Positions 5,994-14,133 are shown, counted from the stretch's first letter. The stretch is DNA of 16,913 nucleotides from an uncultured Prevotellaceae bacterium (GCA_946413885.1 CAMKMK010000021.1:1-16913), one strand, 5' to 3'. The notes: a model not told the origin generated them from the sequence alone. Program-made: numbers and translations.

Positions 5994-6974
5994 CTATGCG
6001 AGACTTTGCAGGATGCGCTTGAGGACGACGGTGGCGCTGATCTCGCGATTGGCAGCCTCAGGAATGACAAGACTGGTGGGGGACTCGATGACGTCATCCG
6101 TGACAATCATGTTGCGTCGAACGGGCAGACAGTGCATGAAGTGACCCTGGTTGGTGACTGCCATCTGACGACTGCTGACTGTCCAGTCGAGATAATCGTG
6201 GTAATCGCCCAACACCTTGCCGTATTCAGAGGGACGGGTGATGCCTGGGCAACTCCAGTTCTTGGCATAAATGAAATCCGCATCCTGGAAAGCCTTCATC
6301 TGGTCGTACTCGACAGGTGCGTTACCCAAGAAGGCAGGATCCAGTTCGTAACCCTCAGGATGGGTGACGACCAAGTCCACATCAGCAGCATTCATCCATT
6401 GCGCGAAAGAATTGGGGACAGCCTGTGGCAGCGCACGAGGATGGGGAGCCCACGTGAGAACCACCTTGGGACGTTTCTTTCCCTCGACAGGCGTCTCAGC
6501 GATGGTGATGAGGTCAGCAAATGCCTGGAGAGGGTGTACTGTGGCTGTCTCCATAGCAAAAACGGGGCGGCCACTGTATTTCACGAACTGCTGGAAGACT
6601 GTTTCCGCATAGTCGTACTCACGATCGCTGAGTCCTGCGAAAGAGCGAATGCCAATGACATCGCAATAGCTGCCCATCACAGGGATTGCCTCAAGCAGGT
6701 GCTCGCTCTTGTCTCCATCCATGACAACGCCACGTTCCGTCTCTAGTTTCCATGCCCCTGCATTTACATCGAGCACAATGACGTTCATGCCCAGATTGAG
6801 TGCAGCCTTTTGGGTGGAAAGGCGTGTGCGAAGGCTGTTGTTGAAGAAAACGAGGAGGGCCGTCTTGTTGCGTCCCATTTCTACAAACTTGAAACGATTA
6901 TGCTTGATTTCCTGAGCCTCAGCCAATGCCTGCTGAAGGTCTCCAAGGTCTTGTACGTTGAGGAAAGTTTTCAT
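5994..6974 (-). CDS. argF': N-succinyl(acetyl)ornithine carbamoyltransferase
   Basis: A 326-aa transcarbamylase moving the carbamoyl group from carbamoyl phosphate to an N-acylated ornithine in cytosolic arginine synthesis. Carbamoyl-phosphate motif NNSLRTR (45-51), HPLQ (147-150) and HCLPVRRN (281-288) are present. The sequence resembles the Bacteroides fragilis succinylornithine enzyme (GRNKT, KAALNLGMNVIVLD, ETERG, WAPHPR, VTNQ) rather than ordinary OTCase. Residue 90 in MDGDKSEH is Ser. The B. fragilis enzyme, as I recall it, has Pro there and the Xanthomonas acetylornithine enzyme has Glu, which is reported to set specificity; absence of Glu supports the succinyl substrate. It is the last gene of the arginine cluster, 11 bp after the acyl-CoA synthetase stop. 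Confidence 0.9.
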   Translation of the reverse strand: MKTFLNVQDLGDLQQALAEAQEIKHNRFKFVEMGRNKTALLVFFNNSLRTRLSTQKAALNLGMNVIVLDVNAGAWKLETERGVVMDGDKSEHLLEAIPVMGSYCDVIGIRSFAGLSDREYDYAETVFQQFVKYSGRPVFAMETATVHPLQAFADLITIAETPVEGKKRPKVVLTWAPHPRALPQAVPNSFAQWMNAADVDLVVTHPEGYELDPAFLGNAPVEYDQMKAFQDADFIYAKNWSCPGITRPSEYGKVLGDYHDYLDWTVSSRQMAVTNQGHFMHCLPVRRNMIVTDDVIESPTSLVIPEAANREISATVVLKRILQSLA

Positions 6975-6985
6975 GTCAATGTTGT

Positions 6986-8662
6986 TTATTTTTTATTGAA
7001 ATCCTTTTCGCGAATCTCCACTCGCTTGATTTTTCCACTAATGGTCTTGGGAAGCTCGTCAACAAATTCCACAATGCGAGGATACTTGTAGGGGGCAGTG
7101 ACTTTCTTGACGTGGTTCTGAAGTTCGAGAACGAGGTCTGCGTCCGCCCTGTCTTTCCATTCCTGAGCCAACACGACGGTAGCCTTGACCACCATGCCTC
7201 GAGTCTCGTCAGGCACACCCGTTATGGCGCATTCCATCACGGCATCGTGGGTCATCAGGGCATTCTCCACCTCAAAGGGCCCAATGCGGTAGCCTGAACT
7301 CTTGATGACATCATCGGCCCGCCCCTCGAACCAGTAGTAACCGTCCTGGTCGCGCCATGCCATATCGCCTGTAAAGTAGTATCCATCGTGGATAGCCTCG
7401 AGGGTAAGCCGCTGATCACGATAGTATTCCTTGAAGAGTCCAATGGGCTTGTTGCCATCAGGGATACGCACGACAATCTCCCCCTTTTCTCCGTCCTCGC
7501 AAGGGGTAAGGTCAGGGCGAAGAAGATCAATCTGGTATTGTCCATTGGGCTTGCCCATGCTGCCAGGCTTGGGGGTCATCCAGGGCATGGTCCCCAGCGT
7601 CAGGGTGGTTTCCGTTTGACCAAAGCCTTCCATCAGACGAATGCCAGTAAGTTCGTAGAAACGCTGGTAAACGGCTGCGTTGAGTGCCTCGCCTGCTGTG
7701 GTGCAGTACTTGAGTGATGAGAGATCGTATTTGGAGAAATCCTCGCGTATGAGGAAACGAAAAACCGTTGGTGGGGCACAGAGTGAGGTGATGTGGTATT
7801 TCTCGATTTGCTGCAGAAGCTTATCTGCCATGAACTTCTCGTGGTCATGAACGAAGACGCATGCACCTGCAAACCATTGACCATAGAACTTACCCCAAAC
7901 GGCCTTGCCCCAACCAGTATCAGCTACTGTCAGATGGATGCTCTCCTCGCAGAGGTTATGCCAGAAGACACCTGTGCTGAGATGGCCAAGGGCATAGAGG
8001 AAGTCATGAGCCACCATTTTGGGTTCCCCTGTCGTGCCAGAGGTAAAGTACATGATCATGGTGTCCTCGTTGGTGTTCACGAACCTGGGTCTTGTGAACT
8101 CAGGAGCGTTGCCTATTTCTGCATGCCAATCGTGGAACCCTTTGGGAACCAGAGGACCAATGGAAACCAGTGTGTCCACTGTAGGGCTGTCAGGAATGGA
8201 TTTCTCTACCTCTCCCAGAACGTATTTCTCGCCTACGCAAATGATGGCTTTGACGGAAGCTGCATTGTTGCGATAAACTATGTCGTGTTTGGTAAGCATG
8301 TGAGTGGCAGGAATGGCAATGGCACCAATCTTGTGGAGTGCCAGAAGAGTGATCCACCACTCGAGACGGCGTTTCAGTATCAGCATCACCATGTCGCCAC
8401 GTTCGATGCCCAATGAGAGCAGGTAGGATGCTGCCTGGTCGCTTTGATTCTTCAGATCAAGAAAAGTGAGACGGTGTTCCTCGCCTTTTTCATTGGTCCA
8501 AAGCAAGGCGAGCTTGTCAGGTTTGATTCGTGCCCACTCGTCCAACACATCGTATGCGAAATTGAAATTGCTTGGGATGGTGAACTCAAGATTCTGGTTG
8601 TAATCCTCTTCAGAAACAAATTCTGTCTGTTTAAGGAATCGTCTTAAAATAGGATTACTCAT
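6986..8662 (-). CDS. acyl-CoA synthetase, medium-chain (ACSM) type
   Basis: A 558-aa ANL-superfamily ligase that activates a carboxylic acid with ATP to an acyl-adenylate and then to the CoA thioester. Visible motifs are P-loop FTSGTTGEPK (206-215), the A5-like GFGQTE (346-351), YYFTGD (428-433), the hinge region GRADDVIKSSGYRIGPFEVE (447-466), and the catalytic Lys in PKTISGKIKR (K544). Overall pattern (PYKYPRIVEF before the catalytic Lys, a W-rich N-terminal region) is closer to medium-chain/xenobiotic acyl-CoA synthetases than to acetyl-CoA synthetase; automated annotation often says acetyl-CoA synthetase. It starts 4 bp after the XRE-cupin stop and probably shares its transcript. Substrate cannot be read from sequence. 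Confidence 0.88.
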   Translation of the reverse strand: MSNPILRRFLKQTEFVSEEDYNQNLEFTIPSNFNFAYDVLDEWARIKPDKLALLWTNEKGEEHRLTFLDLKNQSDQAASYLLSLGIERGDMVMLILKRRLEWWITLLALHKIGAIAIPATHMLTKHDIVYRNNAASVKAIICVGEKYVLGEVEKSIPDSPTVDTLVSIGPLVPKGFHDWHAEIGNAPEFTRPRFVNTNEDTMIMYFTSGTTGEPKMVAHDFLYALGHLSTGVFWHNLCEESIHLTVADTGWGKAVWGKFYGQWFAGACVFVHDHEKFMADKLLQQIEKYHITSLCAPPTVFRFLIREDFSKYDLSSLKYCTTAGEALNAAVYQRFYELTGIRLMEGFGQTETTLTLGTMPWMTPKPGSMGKPNGQYQIDLLRPDLTPCEDGEKGEIVVRIPDGNKPIGLFKEYYRDQRLTLEAIHDGYYFTGDMAWRDQDGYYWFEGRADDVIKSSGYRIGPFEVENALMTHDAVMECAITGVPDETRGMVVKATVVLAQEWKDRADADLVLELQNHVKKVTAPYKYPRIVEFVDELPKTISGKIKRVEIREKDFNKK

Positions 8663-8666
8663 GGGC

Positions 8667-9227
8667 CTATATGATTACAGTGAGAAATTCCACCTTCGCA
8701 TTGTTCAATGCTCTCATGCAATGGGGGTTGTTGGCATCGAAATAGATGCAGTCTCCTGGATTCAACACGATGATCTTGTCTCCTAAAGTGATTTCCAATA
8801 CGCCATTGAGGACATAATCCCATTCCTGTCCATTGTGGCGGTTCTTGCTGCGATTCTTTCCTTCAGGGAGAGGATCGATTGTGGTGAAGAAAGGTTCCAC
8901 CTTTCGATCCTTGAATCCACTGGCGAGTCCCTCGTATTTGTAATCATTGCGAGTCTCCACTTGCGTGCTCTGTCCCTTACGTGTCACGAAGTAGCCTACC
9001 ATGCGTGGTTCCTCACCAAAGAGCAGAACATCTAAGGAGATGCCGAATTTCTTGGCCACCCTGCTCAAACGATACACTCCAGGGTCAGCCTCGCCACTTT
9101 CCATCTTGAGATAGTGCTCAATGCTGGTCTCGCAAACCTGAGCCATTTGCTCGATGGGAATCTCCAGAACCTCGCGCAATCCTTTGAGCCGCTGTGCCAG
9201 GTGCCTAATATCTTCTGCCATAATCAA
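8667..9227 (-). CDS. XRE-family regulator with C-terminal cupin domain
   Basis: A 186-aa protein. The N-terminal half (about 8-70) is a helix-turn-helix of the XRE/Cro type (LAQRLKGLREV, then AQVCETSIEHYLKMESG, then LSRVAKKFGISLDVLLFG). The C-terminal half (about 110-184) is a cupin with metal-ligand-type residues H131, E135 and H169 and the GD-x-IYFDA turn (159-165). Such XRE-cupin proteins sense a small molecule and control nearby metabolic genes. It is followed at 4 bp by the acyl-CoA synthetase, its most likely partner and target; a role in arginine genes is less likely but possible. The start may be the first or third codon (both ATG). It begins 9 bp after the argD stop. Confidence 0.88.
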   Translation of the reverse strand: MIMAEDIRHLAQRLKGLREVLEIPIEQMAQVCETSIEHYLKMESGEADPGVYRLSRVAKKFGISLDVLLFGEEPRMVGYFVTRKGQSTQVETRNDYKYEGLASGFKDRKVEPFFTTIDPLPEGKNRSKNRHNGQEWDYVLNGVLEITLGDKIIVLNPGDCIYFDANNPHCMRALNNAKVEFLTVII

Positions 9228-9236
9228 TTCTGCGGA

Positions 9237-10370
9237 TTATGAATTTAAACATCTTTTGAACTTGTCAATGAAATCTGCTGCTTGCTGCTTGCTAAGACAA
9301 AGAGGAGGAAGCAGGCGCAGCACATTGGTGCCACTGCATCCTGTGAAGCAGTGTTCCTCAAAGAGTAATCGCTCGCGAATCTCCTTGTAGGGTTGGTCCA
9401 GTTCGATACCTATCATGAGTCCTTCACCACGAACTTCGACTACGTGGGGTAGTTTCATCTCACGAAGAGTGTCGATGAGGTATTTGCCAACGGAAGCAGC
9501 ATTCTCGACCAAATGTTCTTGTTCCATGACATCAAGCACTGCCAATGCAGCGGTACAAGCCAAATGATTGCCTCCAAATGTGGTACCCAAACGGCCAAAG
9601 ACAGCCTCAAACTTGGGATGGATGAGAACAGCACCCATAGGGAAACCGTTCCCAATGCCCTTGGCTACAGTAATCAGATCAGGTTGTATGCCATAAAGTT
9701 GGTGTGCGAAGAAGCGCCCAGAGCGTCCATAGCCACATTGTATCTCATCGCAAACAAGGATGGTACCTGTCTCATCGCATAACCTGCGTATGCCCTGCAT
9801 GAAACCAGCAGTGACTTCGCGGATACCGCCAACACCCTGAATGCATTCTATGATGCAGCATGCCACATCCCCTTTACGCAGTTCGGCTTCCCAGGCAGGA
9901 AGATCATTGAGAGGAAGATAGGTGGCATGTCCATTGTCATTGATGGGGGCAATGATTTTAGGGTTGTTGGTGACTTCGACAGCCAGACTGGTTCTGCCAT
10001 GAAATGCTTTCTCGAGAGAGAGGACACGTTTTCGTCCTGTATGGAAGCTGGCCAGTTTCATCGCGTTCTCGTTTGCCTCAGCACCTGAGTTAATCAAGAA
10101 AAGGCTGTAGTCATCGTAACCACTTGCCTTGCCCAATCGATGAGCCAACTCAATCTGCAGTTTGTTGACAACACTATTGCTGTAGAATCCCAGTCTCTGC
10201 AACTGGTTTGTCATCATCTCTATATAATGTGGATGGCAATGTCCAATGCTGATTACAGCATGACCGCCATAGAGGTCGAGATATTCAGTTCCCTCTTCAT
10301 CCCACACGTAACATTCTTTTCCCTTGACGATGCTGATTGGGAAGAGGGGATAAACATTGAAAAGTTCCAT
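9237..10370 (-). CDS. argD: acetyl/succinylornithine aminotransferase
   Basis: A 377-aa class III PLP aminotransferase that converts N-acyl-glutamate semialdehyde and glutamate to N-acylornithine. Motifs: INSGAEANENA (93-103), FHGRT (123-127), CDEIQCGYGRSGRF (207-220), and ITVAKGIGNGFPMGA with the PLP Lys at 237. The length is normal for ArgD. It lies between argC (15 bp upstream) and the XRE-cupin gene, in the order argC-argD, which fits consecutive pathway steps. In these bacteria it would act on succinylated substrates if the downstream transcarbamylase does. Confidence 0.93.
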   Translation of the reverse strand: MELFNVYPLFPISIVKGKECYVWDEEGTEYLDLYGGHAVISIGHCHPHYIEMMTNQLQRLGFYSNSVVNKLQIELAHRLGKASGYDDYSLFLINSGAEANENAMKLASFHTGRKRVLSLEKAFHGRTSLAVEVTNNPKIIAPINDNGHATYLPLNDLPAWEAELRKGDVACCIIECIQGVGGIREVTAGFMQGIRRLCDETGTILVCDEIQCGYGRSGRFFAHQLYGIQPDLITVAKGIGNGFPMGAVLIHPKFEAVFGRLGTTFGGNHLACTAALAVLDVMEQEHLVENAASVGKYLIDTLREMKLPHVVEVRGEGLMIGIELDQPYKEIRERLLFEEHCFTGCSGTNVLRLLPPLCLSKQQAADFIDKFKRCLNS

Positions 10371-10385
10371 ATATTATTCTGTTTC

Positions 10386-11402
10386 CTAAAATGCTGAAGT
10401 TTTGAGAGCAAGTCCTGCTTGTTCAGGTAGATTGAACATCAGATTCATGTTTTGAATTGCTTGGCCCACAGCTCCCTTGAGAAGATTGTCGATAGTAGAT
10501 GTGACAACCAACTTGCGACCAAAAAGCTCTGTGTGAAGAAGTGCCTTGTTGCTGTTTACCACCTGCTTCATATTGATGTCTTTCTCACTATAGTAAGTGA
10601 AGGCTGCATCCTGATAGAACTCGCGATAAAGAGAGGCAATCTCTTCAGCAGCAATTTCCTGATCAAGAGTAATCACCTCAGTACAAAAGATTCCTCGTGT
10701 GAAATCGCCACGATAAGGAATGAAATCTATCGTGACGCCTTGTGCAGAGAATCCCTCGTCGAGGGTATCTATGATATGAGGAGCAGATGTGGGACGTATC
10801 TCATTGAGTGCCTGGCATATTTCATGCAGATGCTGATGAGTGAAGAGCTTGTAAACACTGAAATTGTTGTTTCGCCAGCTGAAATGTGTTGTCGCTCCAG
10901 GTTTCTGCCCCGCACCTGTACTACCTGTGATGGCATTAACGCTGACATCATGTGTCAAAAGTCCTGCCTTGGCAAGAGGCAGAAGCCCCAATTGGATACA
11001 AGTGGCAAAGCAACCAGGATTGGCTACATGCATGGCTGTGCGGATTTGCTCACGATGTATTTCAGGAAGTCCATAAATGTAGTCGTGATTGCCAGCAATA
11101 CGAAAATCTTGTGCCAAATCAATGATCTTCACACGAGAAGGAATCTCATGCTCTTGAAGGAATGCTTCACTCTTGCCATGACCAAAGCAGAAAAAGACAA
11201 CATCTACCTGATCCCAAGGCATTTCGCTGGTGAAGCAAAGGTCTGTCTCACCAACCAAAGATTCATGGACATTGCTCACAAGATTTCCTGCATTGCTTTC
11301 GCTGTTAGCAAAAACAATCTCTGCAGAAGGGTGATTGAGTAATACCCTGATCAGTTCACCACCAGTATATCCAGCAGCACCTAATATGCCAACCTTTACC
11401 AT
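10386..11402 (-). CDS. argC: N-acyl-gamma-glutamyl-phosphate reductase
   Basis: A 338-aa NADPH-dependent reductase that makes N-acylglutamate semialdehyde. N-terminal GAAGYTGGE (8-16) is the nucleotide-binding turn; the catalytic Cys is C131 in ANPGCFAT (127-134), and the ITGSTGAG loop lies near 158-165. Full length for the type 1 enzyme. The gene starts 6 bp after the argG stop and ends 15 bp before argD, so translation is probably linked. Confidence 0.93.
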   Translation of the reverse strand: MVKVGILGAAGYTGGELIRVLLNHPSAEIVFANSESNAGNLVSNVHESLVGETDLCFTSEMPWDQVDVVFFCFGHGKSEAFLQEHEIPSRVKIIDLAQDFRIAGNHDYIYGLPEIHREQIRTAMHVANPGCFATCIQLGLLPLAKAGLLTHDVSVNAITGSTGAGQKPGATTHFSWRNNNFSVYKLFTHQHLHEICQALNEIRPTSAPHIIDTLDEGFSAQGVTIDFIPYRGDFTRGIFCTEVITLDQEIAAEEIASLYREFYQDAAFTYYSEKDINMKQVVNSNKALLHTELFGRKLVVTSTIDNLLKGAVGQAIQNMNLMFNLPEQAGLALKTSAF

Positions 11403-11408
11403 GCTTTT

Positions 11409-12608
11409 TTATCTTTCCTCGTCAGGATGAGCCAAATAATATGCACGCAGTGGTGTTGAGGTAACCTTGATGAATCCCTTCGCCTCATCGCTGGTCCAAC
11501 CCTTGGCACCTTCACCATACTCACCCAGTTTGTTCTTTACCAAATCATCGGCTGTGTCGCATCCAACCGTCTGGAAACAATATGGACGCAGTTCCAATGT
11601 CACTTCACCATTCACGTGACGTTGGCTACTTTCAAGCATAGCCTCGATATCAGGCATGACAGGCTCGAGATATTGACTTTCGTGAAGGAACATTCCATAC
11701 CAGTTGGCAACCTGATCTTTCCAGTATTGTTGCCACTTAGAGAGCGTGTACTTTTCAAGGAATCGATGTGCGCCAATAATCAGCATGGGAGCTGCTGCCT
11801 CGAAGCCAACACGCCCCTTAATGCCAATGATGGTGTCTCCCACGTGGCAATCACGTCCAATGGCAAATGCAGCACCAATCTCCTCTACGGCTTGGATGGC
11901 CTCAATCTTGTTCTCGTATTTAGTTCCATTGACGCTTACCAACTCACCCTTCTCGAATCCAAGTTTCAACATCTCAGGTTCTTGTCTTGTCAGATGCTTA
12001 AGGTATGCACTCTCAGGAAGTCCTTCTCTGCTGTTAAGAATCTCTCCACCACAGATGCTGGTTCCCCAAATACCCACATTATAACTATATTTCAGTTTGG
12101 TGAAGTCGGCATGGAACCCATGCTTGTTGAGGTAGTCAACCTCTTCTTGACGTGAAAGGTTCTTGTCGCGAGTCAGGGTGATAATCTCTATTCCAGGAGT
12201 CATGACGAGGAAAGTCATGTCGAAACGAATCTGATCATTTCCAGCTCCTGTGCTGCCATGAGCAATGGCGCTTGCTCCTATCTCTTTTGCATAACGAGCG
12301 ATGGCCAAAGCTTGGAAAATACGCTCTGAAGAAACTGAGATAGGATAGCAATTGTTGCGAAGCACATTGCCATAGACCATATAGCGGAGGCTCTTCTGGT
12401 AATACTCTTGGGTCACATCAAGAGTGACGTATTTTGTAGCACCTAACTTGTAAGCATTCTCTTCGTTCGTTTTCAATTGCTCTGCACTGAAACCACCAGT
12501 ATTGGCACATGCTGCATGTACTTCATAGCCTTCGTTGGCCAAATACATCACAGTATAGCTGGTGTCCAAACCGCCACTATAAGCAACAACAACCTTTTTC
12601 TTTTCCAT
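11409..12608 (-). CDS. argG: argininosuccinate synthase
   Basis: A 399-aa enzyme joining citrulline and aspartate with ATP. The PP-loop AYSGGLDTSY (9-18) sits at the N-terminus, followed by the conserved STGAGNDQIRFD near 117-129, which includes residues that bind citrulline and aspartate. The full length agrees with the family. It is 15 bp after the GNAT gene stop. That spacer holds the perfect palindrome ATTATATATAAT (12609-12620), which is AT-rich enough to be chance. argH is not in the window. Confidence 0.95.
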   Translation of the reverse strand: MEKKKVVVAYSGGLDTSYTVMYLANEGYEVHAACANTGGFSAEQLKTNEENAYKLGATKYVTLDVTQEYYQKSLRYMVYGNVLRNNCYPISVSSERIFQALAIARYAKEIGASAIAHGSTGAGNDQIRFDMTFLVMTPGIEIITLTRDKNLSRQEEVDYLNKHGFHADFTKLKYSYNVGIWGTSICGGEILNSREGLPESAYLKHLTRQEPEMLKLGFEKGELVSVNGTKYENKIEAIQAVEEIGAAFAIGRDCHVGDTIIGIKGRVGFEAAAPMLIIGAHRFLEKYTLSKWQQYWKDQVANWYGMFLHESQYLEPVMPDIEAMLESSQRHVNGEVTLELRPYCFQTVGCDTADDLVKNKLGEYGEGAKGWTSDEAKGFIKVTSTPLRAYYLAHPDEER

Positions 12609-12623
12609 ATTATATATAATGTA

Positions 12624-13247
12624 TTATCCGTTAATTTCTTTTTTCTCTGCTTTTTCTATCCTCTTTATTCTCTCCAATACTTCATTAGGTATTTTGGCAG
12701 GAAGATATTCCTCTGGGTCATAGAGCATGCCTGTGCAGATGCAGTATTTGCGTTCTGTGCGATGGAGGACGTCCACATTGATACAACCCTCACATCCTCG
12801 CCAGAAAGCTTCATCGTCAGTCAAATCAGCAAAGGTCACAGGCTTGTATCCTAACTGGGTATTCATGGCCATAACGGCAGCCCCACTTGTCAGAGAGAAT
12901 ATCTTGGCATGAGGCCATCGTGTGCGTGCCAGGCTAAATGTCATGTCCTTGATACGTTTTGCTAACCCTAACCCACGATAATTGGGATGAACGATTAGAC
13001 CAGACGTTGTTACATATTCCTTATTTCCCCACGTCTCGATATAACTGAACCCTGCGAAAGTCTCACCATCAAGGGCAATCACAGCTTTGGCTTCGCGCAT
13101 CTTGGCAGTCAAATAATCATGGGTTCGCTTAGCGATACCTGTGCCACGAACCTGTGCTGCTTCTTCTATTGTCTTCAGGATGATGTCAACGTATTTCTCG
13201 TGGCATTCGTCTGCCACCATTACTTTTATGTCTGTTTTACTATCCAT
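12624..13247 (-). CDS. GNAT acyltransferase with Cys4 tail, candidate N-acylglutamate synthase
   Basis: A 207-aa GNAT protein. The acyl-CoA binding motif is NYRGLGLAKRIKD (89-101), after the SGLIVHP strand. Residues 121-134 (SGAAVMAMNTQLGY) fit the GNAT C-terminal core. It then has a tail with four Cys, C152-x2-C155-x13-C169-x-C171, which could bind a metal, and a charged Lys/Glu-rich end. It sits between argR and argG, and no argA or argJ is visible in the window, so it is a good candidate for the first acylation of glutamate (acetyl or succinyl). This role is an inference from position; members are usually annotated only as GNAT N-acetyltransferase. Confidence 0.8.
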   Translation of the reverse strand: MDSKTDIKVMVADECHEKYVDIILKTIEEAAQVRGTGIAKRTHDYLTAKMREAKAVIALDGETFAGFSYIETWGNKEYVTTSGLIVHPNYRGLGLAKRIKDMTFSLARTRWPHAKIFSLTSGAAVMAMNTQLGYKPVTFADLTDDEAFWRGCEGCINVDVLHRTERKYCICTGMLYDPEEYLPAKIPNEVLERIKRIEKAEKKEING

Positions 13248-13265
13248 TTCTTGTATGAAAATAAA

Positions 13266-13736
13266 TTATCTCAGTTGGGGGATGAGCCGTTGCATTTGAT
13301 ATATGACTTCTTCACGGTCAGCATTTTCTGTCAAAACAATCAATACGGTGTCGTCTCCTGCAACAGATCCTAAAATCATGGGATTTTCAGTAGAGTCTAT
13401 ATCATAGGCAACCATTCCTGCATGCCCAGGCGGAGTATGAATAACCAATAGATTGTGAGAAGCCCGAATGCGCCACTTGGTATTGTTGATTTCATTCTGG
13501 GTGGGAACGGGCTCGAATTGCCCTTCACGAGGTAATGCATACACAGAATGTCCATTACGCCCGCGTACCTTACTTATACGTAATTGCTTCAGGTCGCGAC
13601 TGAGAGTGGCTTGGCCACAGGGAAATCCAGCCTTATCCAGTTCTACCAACAATTCTTCTTGACTCTCAATATGCTGAGAGCTTACAACCATACGGATTAC
13701 TTGAAGTCGCGTTTTCTTGTTTTGTTTATCCTGCAT
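13266..13736 (-). CDS. argR: arginine repressor
   Basis: A 156-aa ArgR. The N-terminal winged helix-turn-helix carries the SR motif in QATLSRDLKQL (42-52). The C-terminal oligomerisation and arginine-binding domain carries GSVAGDDTVL (123-132), with the adjacent Asp pair that contacts arginine. The protein acts as a hexamer with arginine as corepressor and should control this operon and itself. It is the first gene of the cluster, with the GNAT gene 18 bp downstream. The promoter at 13756-13763 and a repeated TGAATAAAA motif lie upstream. Confidence 0.95.
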   Translation of the reverse strand: MQDKQNKKTRLQVIRMVVSSQHIESQEELLVELDKAGFPCGQATLSRDLKQLRISKVRGRNGHSVYALPREGQFEPVPTQNEINNTKWRIRASHNLLVIHTPPGHAGMVAYDIDSTENPMILGSVAGDDTVLIVLTENADREEVIYQMQRLIPQLR

Positions 13737-13755
13737 AAATTTTCATTTTCCAGTG

Positions 13756-13763
13756 CAAAGATA
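13756..13763 (-). promoter_or_regulatory. -7 box of the argR operon promoter
   Basis: TATCTTTG on the minus strand matches TAnnTTTG, 20 bp before the argR ATG. At 20-bp spacing the -33 position reads GTTA, a weak match, which fits a regulated promoter. Confidence 0.6.
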
Positions 13764-13793
13764 CAACAATTTGTGCATATTAGTAACATATTT

Positions 13794-13814
13794 GTGAATA
13801 AAATATGAATAAAA
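13794..13814 (-). promoter_or_regulatory. candidate ARG box (ArgR operator)
   Basis: TGAATAAAA occurs at 13795-13803 and 13806-13814, an 11-bp period or one helical turn. The second copy in context reads ATGAATAAAAA, close to the known Bacillus ARG box core. It lies 31 bp or more upstream of the argR -7 box. ArgR is encoded next door, so autoregulation is likely, but AT-rich sequence gives chance matches easily. Confidence 0.4.
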
Positions 13815-13845
13815 ACAAAAAAACATTGGATGCGATCCAATGTTT
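13811..13845 (-). terminator. intrinsic terminator of tRNA-Phe
   Basis: On the minus strand, an 11-bp perfect stem (13845-13835 with 13831-13821, loop CGC) is followed by a T-rich run interrupted by one G. It lies just after the tRNA-Phe 3' end and before the argR promoter region, so it separates the two transcription units. Confidence 0.85.
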
Positions 13846-13851
13846 AAAGGG

Positions 13852-13924
13852 TGGTGTCACCAGGAATCGAACCGGGGACACAAGGATTTTCAGTCCTTTG
13901 CTCTACCAACTGAGCTATGACACC
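13852..13924 (-). tRNA. tRNA-Phe (anticodon GAA)
   Basis: Full cloverleaf on the minus strand, 73 nt including the discriminator A: acceptor GGTGTCA/TGACACC, D arm GCTC/GAGC, anticodon stem AAGGA/TCCTT around CTGAAAA (anticodon GAA), and T arm CCCGG/CCTGG around TTCGATT. CCA is not encoded and must be added. Confidence 0.97.
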
Positions 13925-13940
13925 ATCGTTTTTGCGGGTG

Positions 13941-13971
13941 CAAAGGTAAAGATAAAAATTAATTCACGCAA
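13941..13971 (-). promoter_or_regulatory. tRNA-Phe promoter
   Basis: On the minus strand TTG (13971-13969) is 20 bp from TACCTTTG (13948-13941), matching the Bacteroidetes consensus. The tRNA 5' end is 16 nt downstream of the -7 box. Confidence 0.75.
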
Positions 13972-14032
13972 CATTTTACTGACAAAAAATAAAATTCTTT
14001 CTTCATTCAGTCGAAATCCAATGAAAAGTTTG

Positions 14033-14040
14033 TATATTTG
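14033..14040 (+). promoter_or_regulatory. -7 box of the tRNA-Pro promoter
   Basis: TATATTTG matches TAnnTTTG and lies 20 bp before the tRNA-Pro 5' end. No good TTTG is seen at the -33 distance. It is the only obvious promoter for tRNA-Pro and for the UpxY-like gene directly behind it. Confidence 0.65.
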
Positions 14041-14060
14041 CATTCGCTTATTGCATCATT

Positions 14061-14133
14061 CGGATAGTAGCGCAGTTGGTAGCGTACTACGTTCGGGACG
14101 TAGGGGTCGGGAGTTCGAGTCTCCTCTATCCGA
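14061..14133 (+). tRNA. tRNA-Pro (anticodon CGG)
   Basis: Full cloverleaf, 73 nt: acceptor CGGATAG/CTATCCG with discriminator A, D arm GCGC/GCGT, anticodon stem CTACG/CGTAG around TTCGGGA (anticodon CGG), T arm GGGAG/CTCCT around TTCGAGT. CCA is not encoded; the next bases are CAAA. Confidence 0.97.

Noticed and set aside
5943..6746. A 267-codon + strand frame opposite the transcarbamylase
   Set aside because: No known domain, begins in the thiamine promoter region and lies opposite a clear enzyme.
12609..12620. Palindrome ATTATATATAAT between the GNAT gene and argG as operator or promoter
   Set aside because: Only A and T, in a 15-bp spacer, with no TAnnTTTG box; chance is likely.
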